A stretch of DNA of 57,373 bases from Bacteroidetes/Chlorobi group bacterium MS-B_bin-24. GTDB taxonomy: Bacteria; Bacteroidota; Ignavibacteria; Kapaibacteriales; UBA2268. The notes beneath the pieces were generated by a model. That model saw only the letters and a program-made list of their open reading frames with translations, was not told where the DNA came from and did no database searches. Positions 16,935 to 26,416 of the stretch are shown piece after piece (within the stretch, counting starts at the first letter, position 1; each line of letters starts with the position of its first letter). A program made the position numbers and the translations under genes. The stretch lies in the NCBI GenBank assembly GCA_003731685.1, contig RCNO01000007.1, forward strand, positions 1 through 57,373, given 5' to 3'.

Positions 16935-18800
16935 ATGGACAGAAAATCGATTTTGGCTATTATAATTATCACGATAATTTTGACAATTTGGACATTTTAC
17001 ATTTCAATCAAAGTGGTTCCACCTACGAAGCCCACTCAAAATCGAGATACAACAACACTTGTTGCGGACACCAATCTGAAAAACGTCGATGTGAAAAAGG
17101 AAGTCAGCAGCGTAGTTCCCGATTCGCTGAAATTAGTCAGCCAATTTGGTCCGACTTTTGCTCCCTACACTGGTGGAATTGAAAAAGTAATAACCATCGA
17201 AAACGATTTGGTTCAAGCACAAATAACCTCGAAGGGTGCAACCCTTTTGAACTGGACACTGAAAAAATTTAAATCTTGGAACGGCTTCCCTACTCAACTT
17301 ATTTGGGCAAAAGGCGGAACACCTTCGCTCTTGATTAACAGCAGAGACAATGTTCAAATAGACGACAGGAACTTGAATTATTCATTTAACACCGAAAATA
17401 ATCACATAAAAATTTCGGGGAACGATTCGGTTGAAATTATTGCCAAAATCGATTTTGGGAATAATCGATACATCGCCAAAAGATTAGTTTTTTACGGGAA
17501 TAAATATCATTTTAGAAAGGAAATCATTTTTTCTAATGTTGATGAATATGTAACGACGAGAGGATACAATCTTCAATGGCAGAATGGACTCCGCTACCAA
17601 GAAATGAACTCTGTGGACGAGTCGTCGGAGGCAAAAGCTATTGTGTCGCTCAACGGCGAACTTGTGGAAGCCGACGCATCGAGCGATGAGCCTGTACAAA
17701 TTTCCCCTGCGGGCAAACTGGATTTTGCTGCTGTTAAAATCAAGTACTTTACAGCGGCAATAATTCCTGAACCGAAAGGCTCTTTCGATGGAACTGTGTA
17801 TGTTAATGGCTATCAAACTCACGTCGAAAACAATGGGGTGATTGAAAAATATAATCTTGCTTTGAATATTCCTTATCGAGGGGGAACTCAACAAAAATCT
17901 TTCGATATTTACATTGGACCTATAGATTACGGCATTGTAAGTAGCTACGGCATTTCTGCGGTTGTCAATTTTGGATGGCGGTTTTTGGTTCGTCCCATCG
18001 GCGAATTCTTTATGTTGCCAATTTTTAAACTTATTTACTCAATCATTGGGAATTATGGCATAAGCATAATCATCTTTGCGTTGATAATGAAAATAATCCT
18101 TTATCCATTGACTATTTCACAGATGCGCTCATCGCAAAGGATGCAGCTTATTGCTCCTGAACTGCAAAAGATTCGCGACAAATATAAAGACGACCCACAG
18201 AAAATGAATCAGGAGATAATGAAGTTATATTCCGAATATGGAATAAATCCGATGGGGGGATGCTTGCCTTTGCTTTTGCAATTGCCTATACTTTATGCTT
18301 TGTGGGCAGTATTGCGAACGGCAATTGAACTTCGGCAGGCACCATTTATCTTGTGGATTAGCGATTTGTCGCTTCCCGACTACATTTTGACCTTGCCAAT
18401 TTCGCTTTTAGGGATAAAGCATATTTCCGGGCTTTCGGTTCTGATGGGTGTAACACTTTTCTTCCAGCAAAAGCTTACCATAACCGACCCAAGGCAAAAG
18501 TCGATGATTTACATTATGCCAATTCTATTTATTTTCCTGTTCTCATACTTCCCTTCGGGCTTAAACTTGTATTACTTCACTTTCAACCTTTTCAGTATCC
18601 TGCACCAAATTTATCTAAATAAATTTTCGAGGAAGAAGCTTACGCTTGCGGATTTGAAGAAGCAGCCCAAAAAAGAAGGCTGGTTCCAACGCAAACTTCG
18701 CGAAGCACAAGAAATTGCCGAAGCACAAGGTAGGCGTGTCCCAGGACAAACAACCCGTCCATCAACGCAAAAGCCTCGTCCACCGAAGAAGAAGAAATAA
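16935..18800 (+). CDS. yidC: Membrane protein insertase YidC
   Basis: YidC inserts membrane proteins alone or with SecYEG. The 621-residue protein has an N-terminal anchor (about 4-24), a long periplasmic beta-sandwich domain (about 70-340), and the conserved Oxa1-type membrane core from about 360 (FFMLPIFKLIYSIIGNYGIS, MGGCLPLLLQLPILYALWAVL, FPSGLNLYYFTFNLFSI). The tail is basic and Pro-rich (TRPSTQKPRPPKKKK), suited to contact the ribosome. It is the last gene of the rpmH-rnpA-yidD-yidC group. Three repeat hairpins follow in a 531-base gap that has no other gene. Confidence 0.97.
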   Translation: MDRKSILAIIIITIILTIWTFYISIKVVPPTKPTQNRDTTTLVADTNLKNVDVKKEVSSVVPDSLKLVSQFGPTFAPYTGGIEKVITIENDLVQAQITSKGATLLNWTLKKFKSWNGFPTQLIWAKGGTPSLLINSRDNVQIDDRNLNYSFNTENNHIKISGNDSVEIIAKIDFGNNRYIAKRLVFYGNKYHFRKEIIFSNVDEYVTTRGYNLQWQNGLRYQEMNSVDESSEAKAIVSLNGELVEADASSDEPVQISPAGKLDFAAVKIKYFTAAIIPEPKGSFDGTVYVNGYQTHVENNGVIEKYNLALNIPYRGGTQQKSFDIYIGPIDYGIVSSYGISAVVNFGWRFLVRPIGEFFMLPIFKLIYSIIGNYGISIIIFALIMKIILYPLTISQMRSSQRMQLIAPELQKIRDKYKDDPQKMNQEIMKLYSEYGINPMGGCLPLLLQLPILYALWAVLRTAIELRQAPFILWISDLSLPDYILTLPISLLGIKHISGLSVLMGVTLFFQQKLTITDPRQKSMIYIMPILFIFLFSYFPSGLNLYYFTFNLFSILHQIYLNKFSRKKLTLADLKKQPKKEGWFQRKLREAQEIAEAQGRRVPGQTTRPSTQKPRPPKKKK

Positions 18801-18822
18801 GGAACAATGTGAAAATGTAATA

Positions 18823-19070
18823 AGACATCGGGTGTTTTAGAAACATTCGATGTCTTTCGTCATTCCGTTGTCTGAATCTGGGAAGACATCCGATGTTTGC
18901 GAAACATCGGATGTCTGAGAAAATCCACAAGGAATTAAACCAAAAGTTCACAAGCAAGGGAATGGAAAAGACTAAATGGGAACAAGAGGAAATTGCTTCT
19001 TGCCGAAAGCGATTTGGCTGGAACAATTTTTCCTAAAATGCATCGGATGTTTTAGAAACATTCGATGTCT
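18823..19070. repeat. Three type A hairpins in the gap after yidC
   Basis: Copies lie at 18823-18855, 18884-18916 and 19038-19070. The first and third have a TTCG variant in the right arm that leaves G-T pairs on the plus-strand RNA. The middle copy has C and G exchanged at the same place in both arms (AGACATCCGATGTTT / AAACATCGGATGTCT), so pairing is kept. The rest of the 18801-19331 gap shows no gene, tRNA or clear terminator. Confidence 0.88.
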
Positions 19071-19331
19071 GTAATAATCTACTTGTTTAATTGTTGGATA
19101 GAGCTGGGTTGGTGCTTCCTTGCAACAAGCAATATTGCTTTTATCCTTTGCAACACGAACAACACAATAAATTCAATAGATAAAATTACTTAGAAATAAT
19201 TTCTAAAAGCGAGTTTTAACAGCTAATTTTTCTTTTGGGAAATTCAGAGTTACAGATATGCAAATAATGGGGTTAATTGGCTGAATTATTTCTAATTTTG
19301 CTTTTTTGTTATAACATTAAAAGGGAAATAA

Positions 19332-22300
19332 ATGAGCGAAAAGAAATTTGCAGTAATGGATGGAAACGAAGCCGCAGCGTATGTGGCTTTTCGGGTCAAC
19401 GAAGTTATTGCTATCTACCCGATAACACCTTCGTCGAATATGGGCGAATGGTGCGATGAGTGGGCAGCAAAGGGTTATAAGAATATCTGGGGCGTCACCC
19501 CAACTGTGGTCGAAATGCAAAGCGAAGGCGGTGCGGCAGGGGCAGTTCACGGTGCTCTGCAAGCAGGAGCATTAACAACTACTTTCACAGCCGCGCAAGG
19601 TCTTTTGCTAAAAATTCCAAATATGTTTAAAATTGCTGGCGAGTTGACTCCAACTGTGTTCAATATCAGTGCTCGTACGATTGCAACCCATGCTCTTTCG
19701 ATTTTCGGCGACCACAGCGATGTTATGGCTGCTCGTTCGACCGGCTTTGGGTTGATGGCTTCCGGTTCTGTTCAGGAAGTAATGGACTTAGGCTTGATTT
19801 CCTATGCTTCCACTTTGAAATCGCGTATCCCGATGATACACTTTTTCGATGGCTTCCGAACCTCCCACGAGGAGAATAAAATCGAAGTTGTTCCCGATGA
19901 GATTATGCGAGAAATGATTCCCGACGACCTGGTCCGAGAACATCGAATGCGTGCTTTAAATCCTGAACGACCTGTAATTCGTGGTACGGCACAGAACCCC
20001 GACGTGTTTTTCCAAAACCGTGAGACTGTTAATCGTTACTATGATGCCTGCCCCGATATTGTTCAGGAACAGATGGACAAGTTTGCAAGTCTAACAGGTA
20101 GGCAATATCATTTGTTCGACTATATCGGGCACCCCGAAGCCGAAAGAGTTATTGTGATTATGGCGAGCGGAGGCGAAACAGCACAAGAAACTGTGAAATA
20201 TCTGGTCGAAAAATTTGACGAAAAGGTTGGAGTTGTTCGAGTTCGATTGTACCGACCATTTAGCATTGAGCACTTCATAGAAGCTCTACCAGCTACTGTC
20301 AAGGTTATTGGAGTGTTGGATAGAACCAAAGAACCCGGGGCAACGGGCGAGCCATTGTATTTGGATGTTGTTAATGCAATCAATGAATATTTTGCAAATG
20401 GAAATACAAAATTTTCTGCATTCCCGAAAATTGTTGGAGGACGCTACGGATTATCGTCGAAGGAATTCACTCCTGCAATGGTTAAGGCTGTCTTTGATAA
20501 TTTGAAACAAGACAAGCCAAGAAATCATTTTACCGTTGGAATAATCGACGATGTTACGCATACCAGTTTGGATTTTGACCCTGAATTCTCGATTGAATCC
20601 GATGACGTTGTTCGCGCAATGTTCTTTGGATTGGGCTCCGATGGTACTGTTGGTGCAAATAAGAACTCCGTTAAAATTATTGGTGAGCATACCGATTTGT
20701 ATGCCCAAGGATATTATGTTTACGATTCCCGAAAAGCAGGAACTTTGACCGTGTCCCACCTGCGATTTGGACCACGCCCGATTAAGGCACCGTATTTAAT
20801 CACGAAGGCAAATTTCGTTGCTTGCCACCAAACAGTATTTATCGAAAAATATTTTATGCTCGATAATTTAGTTCCCGGAGGTACTTTCCTTATCAATGCA
20901 CCTTTCGAGGGCGAAGAACTTTGGAATTACTTTCCGAAATCGGTCCAACAGCAAATACTCGATAAAAAGATAAAAGTTTATTACATCGATGCACAAAAAG
21001 TAGCCGAAGCAAGCGGAATGGGGCGAAGAATAAATACAATAATGCAAACCTGCTTCTTTGCAATTTCGGGAATTTTACCAAGAGAACAAGCTGTTCAATC
21101 AATCAAAGATTCAATAATTAGAACCTATGGCAAGAAAGGCGACGAGATTGTCCGAATGAATATCCAAGCGGTCGAGAACACTCTCGAAAATCTTCGCGAG
21201 CTCAGGATTCCCGAAAAGATTACTACAACCCACGACATTCGACCACCCGTACCCGATTACGCTCCCGAGTTTGTGAAGAAAGTAATTGGTCCAATGATTG
21301 CGGGGCGTGGGGATTGGTTGCCCGTAAGTGTATTCCCTGCGGATGGAACCTGGCCCACGGCAACTACTCAATACGAAAAGCGAAACATAGCTTTGGAAAT
21401 CCCTGTTTGGGACGAGAAAATCTGTATTCAATGTGGCAAGTGTGCTTTGGTTTGTCCACACGCAACAATTCGGATAAAAGTTTACGACCCGAAATATTTG
21501 GAAAATGCTCCTGCAACATTTAAATACACTGATGCACGCGACAAAGAGTTTGCTGGTATGAAATATACTATTCAAGTAGCTCCGGAGGATTGCACCGGAT
21601 GCGGCGTTTGCGTGGATGTTTGCCCAGTGAAAGACAAAACAAATCCGAAGCACAAAGCTTTGGATATGCAACCACAATTACCTTTGCGTGAACAGGAAGC
21701 CAAGAATTGGGACTTCTTCTTGTCGATTCCTGATGTCGACCGCCGAATAATTAAAGTGTCGACTTTAAGGCAACAGCAGTTGCAAAGGCCATTGTTTGAA
21801 TTTTCGGGGGCTTGTGCTGGATGCGGCGAAACGCCTTATGTCAAGCTGGTTTCGCAGTTGTTCGGCGACCGAGCAATCATTGCAAATGCCACAGGTTGTT
21901 CATCGATTTATGGTGGAAATCTGCCAACAACGCCTTGGGCAAAAGATGAAAACGGGCGAGGCCCGGCTTGGTCGAACTCTTTGTTCGAGGATAATGCTGA
22001 ATTTGGCTTTGGCTTCCGCCTTGCAATTGATAAACAAAAAGAAATTGCAATCCGATTGTTGAAATCTCTTGCTTCCCAAGTTGGCGAGCAATTGGTCGAT
22101 GAAATTATAAATGCCAAGCAAAAGACCGAGGCGGAAATTTACGAGCAGCGGGAAAGAGTTGCTATCCTTGTGGAAAAATTAAAGCAAATAAACACGCCCG
22201 AAGCACAAAAGCTTTTGAGCATAGCCGATTATTTGGTTAAGAAAAGTGTATGGATTATTGGTGGCGATGGTTGGGCATACGACATTGGCTACGGAGGACT

Positions 22301-22901
22301 CGACCACGTCATTGCAATGGGAAAGGATGTTAATCTTTTAGTTCTGGACACCGAAGTTTATTCAAATACGGGCGGGCAAGCCTCGAAATCAACTCCACTT
22401 GGTGCAGTGGCAAAATTTGCTGCAAACGGTAAACCTGCTTTCAAGAAAGACCTCGGTTGGATGGCAATGGCTTATGGCAACGTCTATGTTGCTACTGTTG
22501 CCTTTGGTGCCAAGGATGAACATACTTTGAAAGCCTTTCTCGAAGCCGAAGCCTACGAAGGTCCTTCGATAATTATTGCTTATTCTCATTGTATTGCACA
22601 CGGAATTGATATGAGCCAACCATTGAAGCAACACAAACTTGCCGTCGATACCGGGCAATGGATTTTGTATCGATACAATCCAGAACTTGCAAAAGAAGGC
22701 GAGAATCCTTTGATTCTCGATTCCAAAGAGCCATCGGTTCCAATTGGACAGTATATGAATTCCGAGATTCGTTTCCGAATGCTTGCTAAAAGCAATCCCG
22801 AATTGAGCAAATACTTGCAGGAAGTTGCTCAAGAATATGTTAAGAAGCGTTATCAAATGTATAAGCATCTCGCTTTGATGAAAATGAATGGAAATGAATG
22901 A
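19332..22901 (+). CDS. nifJ: Pyruvate:ferredoxin (flavodoxin) oxidoreductase, single-chain
   Basis: This 1189-residue enzyme interconverts pyruvate plus CoA with acetyl-CoA plus CO2, passing electrons to ferredoxin. Domains in order: pyrimidine-binding domain with YPITPSSNMGEWCDEW (about 34-49); transketolase-like domain II; the gamma-type domain (about 430-620, GLGSDGTVGANKNS); two 4Fe-4S motifs, CIQCGKC...CPH (about 698) and CTGCGVC...CPV (about 754); and the thiamine diphosphate domain starting CAGCGE (about 828), with its own cluster cysteines and GGDGWAYDIGYGG. Full length and intact. It implies an anaerobic or microaerobic life style or reductive carbon fixation. A dihydroorotate-dehydrogenase-like gene follows after a likely terminator. 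Confidence 0.97.
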   Translation: MSEKKFAVMDGNEAAAYVAFRVNEVIAIYPITPSSNMGEWCDEWAAKGYKNIWGVTPTVVEMQSEGGAAGAVHGALQAGALTTTFTAAQGLLLKIPNMFKIAGELTPTVFNISARTIATHALSIFGDHSDVMAARSTGFGLMASGSVQEVMDLGLISYASTLKSRIPMIHFFDGFRTSHEENKIEVVPDEIMREMIPDDLVREHRMRALNPERPVIRGTAQNPDVFFQNRETVNRYYDACPDIVQEQMDKFASLTGRQYHLFDYIGHPEAERVIVIMASGGETAQETVKYLVEKFDEKVGVVRVRLYRPFSIEHFIEALPATVKVIGVLDRTKEPGATGEPLYLDVVNAINEYFANGNTKFSAFPKIVGGRYGLSSKEFTPAMVKAVFDNLKQDKPRNHFTVGIIDDVTHTSLDFDPEFSIESDDVVRAMFFGLGSDGTVGANKNSVKIIGEHTDLYAQGYYVYDSRKAGTLTVSHLRFGPRPIKAPYLITKANFVACHQTVFIEKYFMLDNLVPGGTFLINAPFEGEELWNYFPKSVQQQILDKKIKVYYIDAQKVAEASGMGRRINTIMQTCFFAISGILPREQAVQSIKDSIIRTYGKKGDEIVRMNIQAVENTLENLRELRIPEKITTTHDIRPPVPDYAPEFVKKVIGPMIAGRGDWLPVSVFPADGTWPTATTQYEKRNIALEIPVWDEKICIQCGKCALVCPHATIRIKVYDPKYLENAPATFKYTDARDKEFAGMKYTIQVAPEDCTGCGVCVDVCPVKDKTNPKHKALDMQPQLPLREQEAKNWDFFLSIPDVDRRIIKVSTLRQQQLQRPLFEFSGACAGCGETPYVKLVSQLFGDRAIIANATGCSSIYGGNLPTTPWAKDENGRGPAWSNSLFEDNAEFGFGFRLAIDKQKEIAIRLLKSLASQVGEQLVDEIINAKQKTEAEIYEQRERVAILVEKLKQINTPEAQKLLSIADYLVKKSVWIIGGDGWAYDIGYGGLDHVIAMGKDVNLLVLDTEVYSNTGGQASKSTPLGAVAKFAANGKPAFKKDLGWMAMAYGNVYVATVAFGAKDEHTLKAFLEAEAYEGPSIIIAYSHCIAHGIDMSQPLKQHKLAVDTGQWILYRYNPELAKEGENPLILDSKEPSVPIGQYMNSEIRFRMLAKSNPELSKYLQEVAQEYVKKRYQMYKHLALMKMNGNE

Positions 22902-22930
22902 TGAATAGAACTGGGAAAGAAATATACAGG

Positions 22931-22976
22931 GCGGGTTTCTTCTTTGCACAAAGCTGGGGAGAATCCTGCTTTTTTG
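22931..22976 (+). terminator. Probable intrinsic terminator after the pyruvate oxidoreductase
   Basis: GCGGGTTTCTT pairs imperfectly (with G-T pairs and one mismatch) with GAGAATCCTGC, enclosing a smaller hairpin CTTTG/CAAAG, and is followed by TTTTTTG. It lies 29 bases past the stop codon. It may be leaky, allowing some transcription into the next gene. Confidence 0.55.
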
Positions 22977-23007
22977 TTTAAATTTCAAAATATTTTAGGG
23001 GAAAAAT

Positions 23008-24000
23008 ATGGATATCACAACAAAATATTTAGGAATGACTCTTAAATCGCCATTGGTTGCCTCTGCTTCGCCAATTACTGAAGATATAAAAAACATTAAG
23101 AAGCTCGAGGAAGCAGGTGCAGCGGCAGTGGTGTTGCCATCGATTTTCGAAGAACAAATTCGCTCCGAACAGATGGATTTACATTTTTACCAAACACAGG
23201 GCACATATACCTATGCCGAGTCGCTTACCTACTTCCCAGAAATGGATGAATACCGGTTTGCACTGGATAACTACCTCGATTTAATACGAAAAGCCAAAGA
23301 AAGCGTTGGTATTCCAATCATCGCAAGCCTTAATGGTGTTACTCCTGGTGGTTGGACAGAATTTGCAAAGAAAATCGAGGAGGCAGGGGCAGATGCTTTG
23401 GAATTGAATTTGTATTTCATTCCAACCGATTTGGAGCAACCCGGAGAATTAGTCGAGAATACTTACATCGAAATAATCAAGATGGTGAAGAATGCAGTAA
23501 AAATACCTTTGGCTGTTAAGCTCAGTCCATTTTTCACCAATTTTGCAAATTTTGCTCGCCGTGTTGAACAAGTTGGGGCAAATGCTCTTGTCCTTTTCAA
23601 TCGTTTTTACCAACCCGATGTTGATTTGGAGAATCTCGAAGTCAAGCCCTCGATACATTTGAGCACTTCGCATGCAAACCGTTTGCCAATGCGATGGATT
23701 GCTATTTTGAAGAATAAAATCAATTTGGATTTTGCTGCAACAAGCGGAATCCACTCTTCCGATGATGTTATCAAAATGCTCCTTGTTGGAGCAAATGTTA
23801 CGATGCTTTGCTCTGCTTTGCTCAAAAATGGAATCTTTTACCTTTTGCAACTCGAACGAGAATTGATTGAATGGATGGAAGAACACGAATACGAAAGCAT
23901 ACAACAGATGATTGGGGTGATGTCGCAGGACAAAACAAGCAATCCCAGCGAATACGAACGAGCCCAATATGTCCGTGCCATCACAAGCTACAAATTTTAA
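23008..24000 (+). CDS. Dihydroorotate dehydrogenase-like flavoprotein
   Basis: The 330-residue protein is a TIM-barrel flavoprotein of the dihydroorotate dehydrogenase superfamily: it starts with TTKYLGMTLKSPLVASASPIT, has IPIIASLNG (about 108-116), the flavin/substrate strands ADALELNLYF and IPLAVKLSPFF, and a C-terminal GIHSSDDVIKMLLVGANVTM. It differs from true PyrD in the active-site loop, where I see no typical catalytic Cys or Ser motif. Homologues are often annotated as dihydroorotate dehydrogenase-like and occur beside pyruvate:ferredoxin oxidoreductase, as here (106 bases downstream). A redox role linked to that enzyme is plausible but unproven; a role in pyrimidine synthesis is less likely. 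Confidence 0.88.
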   Translation: MDITTKYLGMTLKSPLVASASPITEDIKNIKKLEEAGAAAVVLPSIFEEQIRSEQMDLHFYQTQGTYTYAESLTYFPEMDEYRFALDNYLDLIRKAKESVGIPIIASLNGVTPGGWTEFAKKIEEAGADALELNLYFIPTDLEQPGELVENTYIEIIKMVKNAVKIPLAVKLSPFFTNFANFARRVEQVGANALVLFNRFYQPDVDLENLEVKPSIHLSTSHANRLPMRWIAILKNKINLDFAATSGIHSSDDVIKMLLVGANVTMLCSALLKNGIFYLLQLERELIEWMEEHEYESIQQMIGVMSQDKTSNPSEYERAQYVRAITSYKF

Positions 24001-24084
24001 TTTCCTTTTGGTTATAACACATAGGATATTTAATAATAATAGATTTAACAAATTGAGCATTCAGTTCCATCCTACTTTTTTGAA

Positions 24085-24480
24085 AGACATCGGATGTCTG
24101 CCAGACATCCGATGTCTGGAAACCCCTTGTTCGGTGAAATGCCTCTGTGATAAATAGCCCTCGACCTGCTAAAAGACATCGGCTGTTTTAGAAACAACCG
24201 ATGTCTGGGAAATTGTAGGGGTGACCGGCTGGTCGCCCTTACGTGGCACAGGATTATGGGTCGAACAGGCAGGAACAGGAGGCGAATAATTATTAGCCCC
24301 TACACGATATTATAATCGCAGAACCAATTTCGTTTCCCAAATGGAATTCATCACGGTTAGACATCGGATGTCTGCCAGACATCCGATGTCTGGAAACCCC
24401 TTGTTCGGTGAAATGCCTCTGTGATAAATAGCCCTCGACCTGCCAAAAGACATCGGATGTTTCAGAAACAATCGATGTCT
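24085..24480 (-). repeat. Composite repeat in minus orientation: two A-spacer-B units with second hairpins
   Basis: Read on the minus strand the order is A (24448-24480), spacer 1, B (24359-24391), spacer 2, second hairpin (24276-24303), then another second hairpin (24215-24242), A (24174-24206), spacer 1, B (24085-24117). The two A-spacer-B stretches (24085-24206 and 24359-24480) are a direct duplication of about 122 bases with few differences, all visible changes being in the repeat arms and one spacer base. The gap 24001-24565 holds no gene. Confidence 0.92.
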
Positions 24481-24565
24481 GAAACCTACATCCCGAATTT
24501 GTTCCCTTTAAAATAAATCCTTGATTTTATCGCCTCTTAAAATTAAATTTTGATTAGTTTAAGAA

Positions 24566-25828
24566 ATGATAAATTTTTTATATCAAATTTGGGTGCTTTT
24601 TGTCGAGATGTCTCCATATCTACTTCTTGGAATAACTTTTGTTGCAATTTTGGATGCATTTGTTACAAAGGATTTTATTTCACGGCAAGTGCGGAAAAAT
24701 AATTTGAGTTCCATTGTCAAAACTGCATTGTTTGGAATTCCTTTGCCGCTTTGCTCTTGTGGGGTTGTGCCAACCAGTGTCTATTTAAGGAAAAGTGGGG
24801 CATCGAAGCCTTCGGTTGTTTCGTTTTTGATTGCAACGCCACAGACAGGAGTCGATAGCATTGTTGCCACCTATGGTATGCTCGGACCAATCTTTGCAGT
24901 TTTCCGTCCGCTGGCTGCGCTTGCTATGGGCATTTTGGGCGGAATCGTTACTATGTTCTTCTCAAAATCCGAAAAGGAAGAAAGCACTTCACCAACGAAC
25001 TCATTTGCGTTTGAAGATATAAGTGTACAGAAAAAAACGAATTTTCCCGCAAAGATAAAAAAGTCCTTGCGTTATGCGTTTGTCGAGTTCATCGACGATA
25101 TTTCTACGCAGTTTCTTTTTGGACTTGTTATTGCAGGAGCCATTGCGTTTTTCGTTCCCGACGACTTTTTTGCGTCTCTATTCAAAGGTAATGAATTACT
25201 TGCGATGATTTCGATTCTAATCTTTGCCGTCCCAATGTATGTATGCGCCACAGCGTCGATACCCGTTGCTGTTAGTTTGATGATGAAAGGATTTTCGCCC
25301 GGAGTGGCTTATGTTTTACTTGTTGCTGGACCGGTTTCGAACGCCGCATCATTGGCTATATTGAATAAAGTTCTGGGCAAGAAACTTCTTGCCATTTATG
25401 TGCTTGTGGTCTCTTTGAGTTCGATCATCTTCGGGTTTCTTTTGAATTTTATTTTTGAATGGACGAATGTTAACCCTCACTCTCAAATGTCCCATTCTCA
25501 TATCCACAATACAAATTTTTCGCTTTTTGATTATCTATTTGCTCTAATCTTTTTAATTTTGATTTTGAGTTCAATTTACAGAAAATATTTTGTTAAAACG
25601 AAAGGGGAAGTAATGGAAATCCAGAATGCAAAAACTTTTAAAATAGAAGGAATGACTTGTAACCATTGTGTTATGAATGTGGAAAAAGCAATTCGTAGCA
25701 TACCGGGAGTTAGCGATGTCCGAGTGGTTTTGAACGAAGGAGTTGCTATTGTGAAGGGAGATTATAGCATCGAAGCAATAAAGAATGCAGTGGAAAATAT
25801 AGGTTATAGATTCGCAGGGGAAAAATAG
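24566..25828 (+). CDS. Membrane permease with C-terminal heavy-metal-binding domain (DUF318/ArsP-like; SO_0444-type)
   Basis: The 420-residue protein joins an eight-helix permease of the DUF318 (PF03773) family to a C-terminal heavy-metal-associated domain. The permease part has the hallmark LPLCSCGVVP (about 56-65) with paired cysteines, KPSVVSFLIATPQTG, and a matching second half (MYVCATASIPVAVSLMMKG). A His-rich loop (SQMSHSHIHN, about 310) precedes the HMA domain, which has the GMTCNHC metal motif (about 368-374). This matches transporters annotated as the SO_0444 family of Cu/Zn efflux proteins. The metal is not certain. The stop overlaps the coaD start by one base. Confidence 0.88.
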   Translation: MINFLYQIWVLFVEMSPYLLLGITFVAILDAFVTKDFISRQVRKNNLSSIVKTALFGIPLPLCSCGVVPTSVYLRKSGASKPSVVSFLIATPQTGVDSIVATYGMLGPIFAVFRPLAALAMGILGGIVTMFFSKSEKEESTSPTNSFAFEDISVQKKTNFPAKIKKSLRYAFVEFIDDISTQFLFGLVIAGAIAFFVPDDFFASLFKGNELLAMISILIFAVPMYVCATASIPVAVSLMMKGFSPGVAYVLLVAGPVSNAASLAILNKVLGKKLLAIYVLVVSLSSIIFGFLLNFIFEWTNVNPHSQMSHSHIHNTNFSLFDYLFALIFLILILSSIYRKYFVKTKGEVMEIQNAKTFKIEGMTCNHCVMNVEKAIRSIPGVSDVRVVLNEGVAIVKGDYSIEAIKNAVENIGYRFAGEK

Positions 25829-26307
25829 TGGGGAAAATAGCAATTTATCCGGGAACTTTCGACCCCATAACGAATGGACATATTGATGTAATCGAAAGAG
25901 CCTTGAAAATTTTCGACAAAGTTATTGTTGTTATTGGTAGGAATCCCAAAAAACAAACACTTTTCACCGAAGAAGAACGAATTGAATTAATTCGGGAATC
26001 CTTAAAGCATTTGGCAAATATCGAAGTTACAGCAACCGAAAAATTAACTGTTGAGTTTGCTCGGAGTGTGAACGCCAATGCAATTATCCGTGGTATTCGT
26101 GCAGTTTCGGATTTTGAATATGAATTTCAGATTGCATTGATGAATCGTAAACTTTGCCCAGATGTTACTACGATTTTTTTGATGCCAAACGAAAAATTTA
26201 CCTATTTGAATTCCTCAATAATTCGTGAATTGGCTCAATATGGAGCCGACATCAGCGATTTTGTTCCCCTCTGTGTGGAGAAAAAATTAAAAGAAAAATT
26301 TTCATAG
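25828..26307 (+). CDS. coaD: Phosphopantetheine adenylyltransferase
   Basis: CoaD transfers AMP from ATP to 4'-phosphopantetheine, the next-to-last step of coenzyme A synthesis. The 159-residue protein has the nucleotidyltransferase motif YPGTFDPITNGHIDVIERA (TxGH at about 15-18), the RGIRAVSDFEYEFQ segment and YLNSSIIRELAQYG with the ISS-type motif near the end. Length is standard. The start is a GTG at 25828 that overlaps the preceding permease stop (TAGTG), so the two are translationally coupled, although their functions are unrelated. It stands 41 bases upstream of CIRCE. Confidence 0.97.
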   Translation: MGKIAIYPGTFDPITNGHIDVIERALKIFDKVIVVIGRNPKKQTLFTEEERIELIRESLKHLANIEVTATEKLTVEFARSVNANAIIRGIRAVSDFEYEFQIALMNRKLCPDVTTIFLMPNEKFTYLNSSIIRELAQYGADISDFVPLCVEKKLKEKFS

Positions 26308-26348
26308 TTTTTAAAATACAATATACAAAAAGTTGCATCGTCATCTTG

Positions 26349-26375
26349 TTAGCACTCGGTTAAGGCGAGTGCTAA
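26349..26375 (+). promoter_or_regulatory. CIRCE operator upstream of groES
   Basis: TTAGCACTC, nine bases, GAGTGCTAA: a perfect match to the CIRCE inverted repeat bound by HrcA. It lies 41 bases before the groES start. The hrcA gene is in this window at 12359-13444, so groESL is very probably under HrcA heat-shock control. Confidence 0.97.
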
Positions 26376-26416
26376 TAAATGTTAGTGAAATGTTGAACAA
26401 ATAAGGAGGTACAAAG

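Noticed and set aside
18640..19026. 128-residue minus-strand frame overlapping the yidC 3' end
   Set aside because: It is antisense to yidC and continues through two repeat hairpins; composition and context indicate a chance frame.
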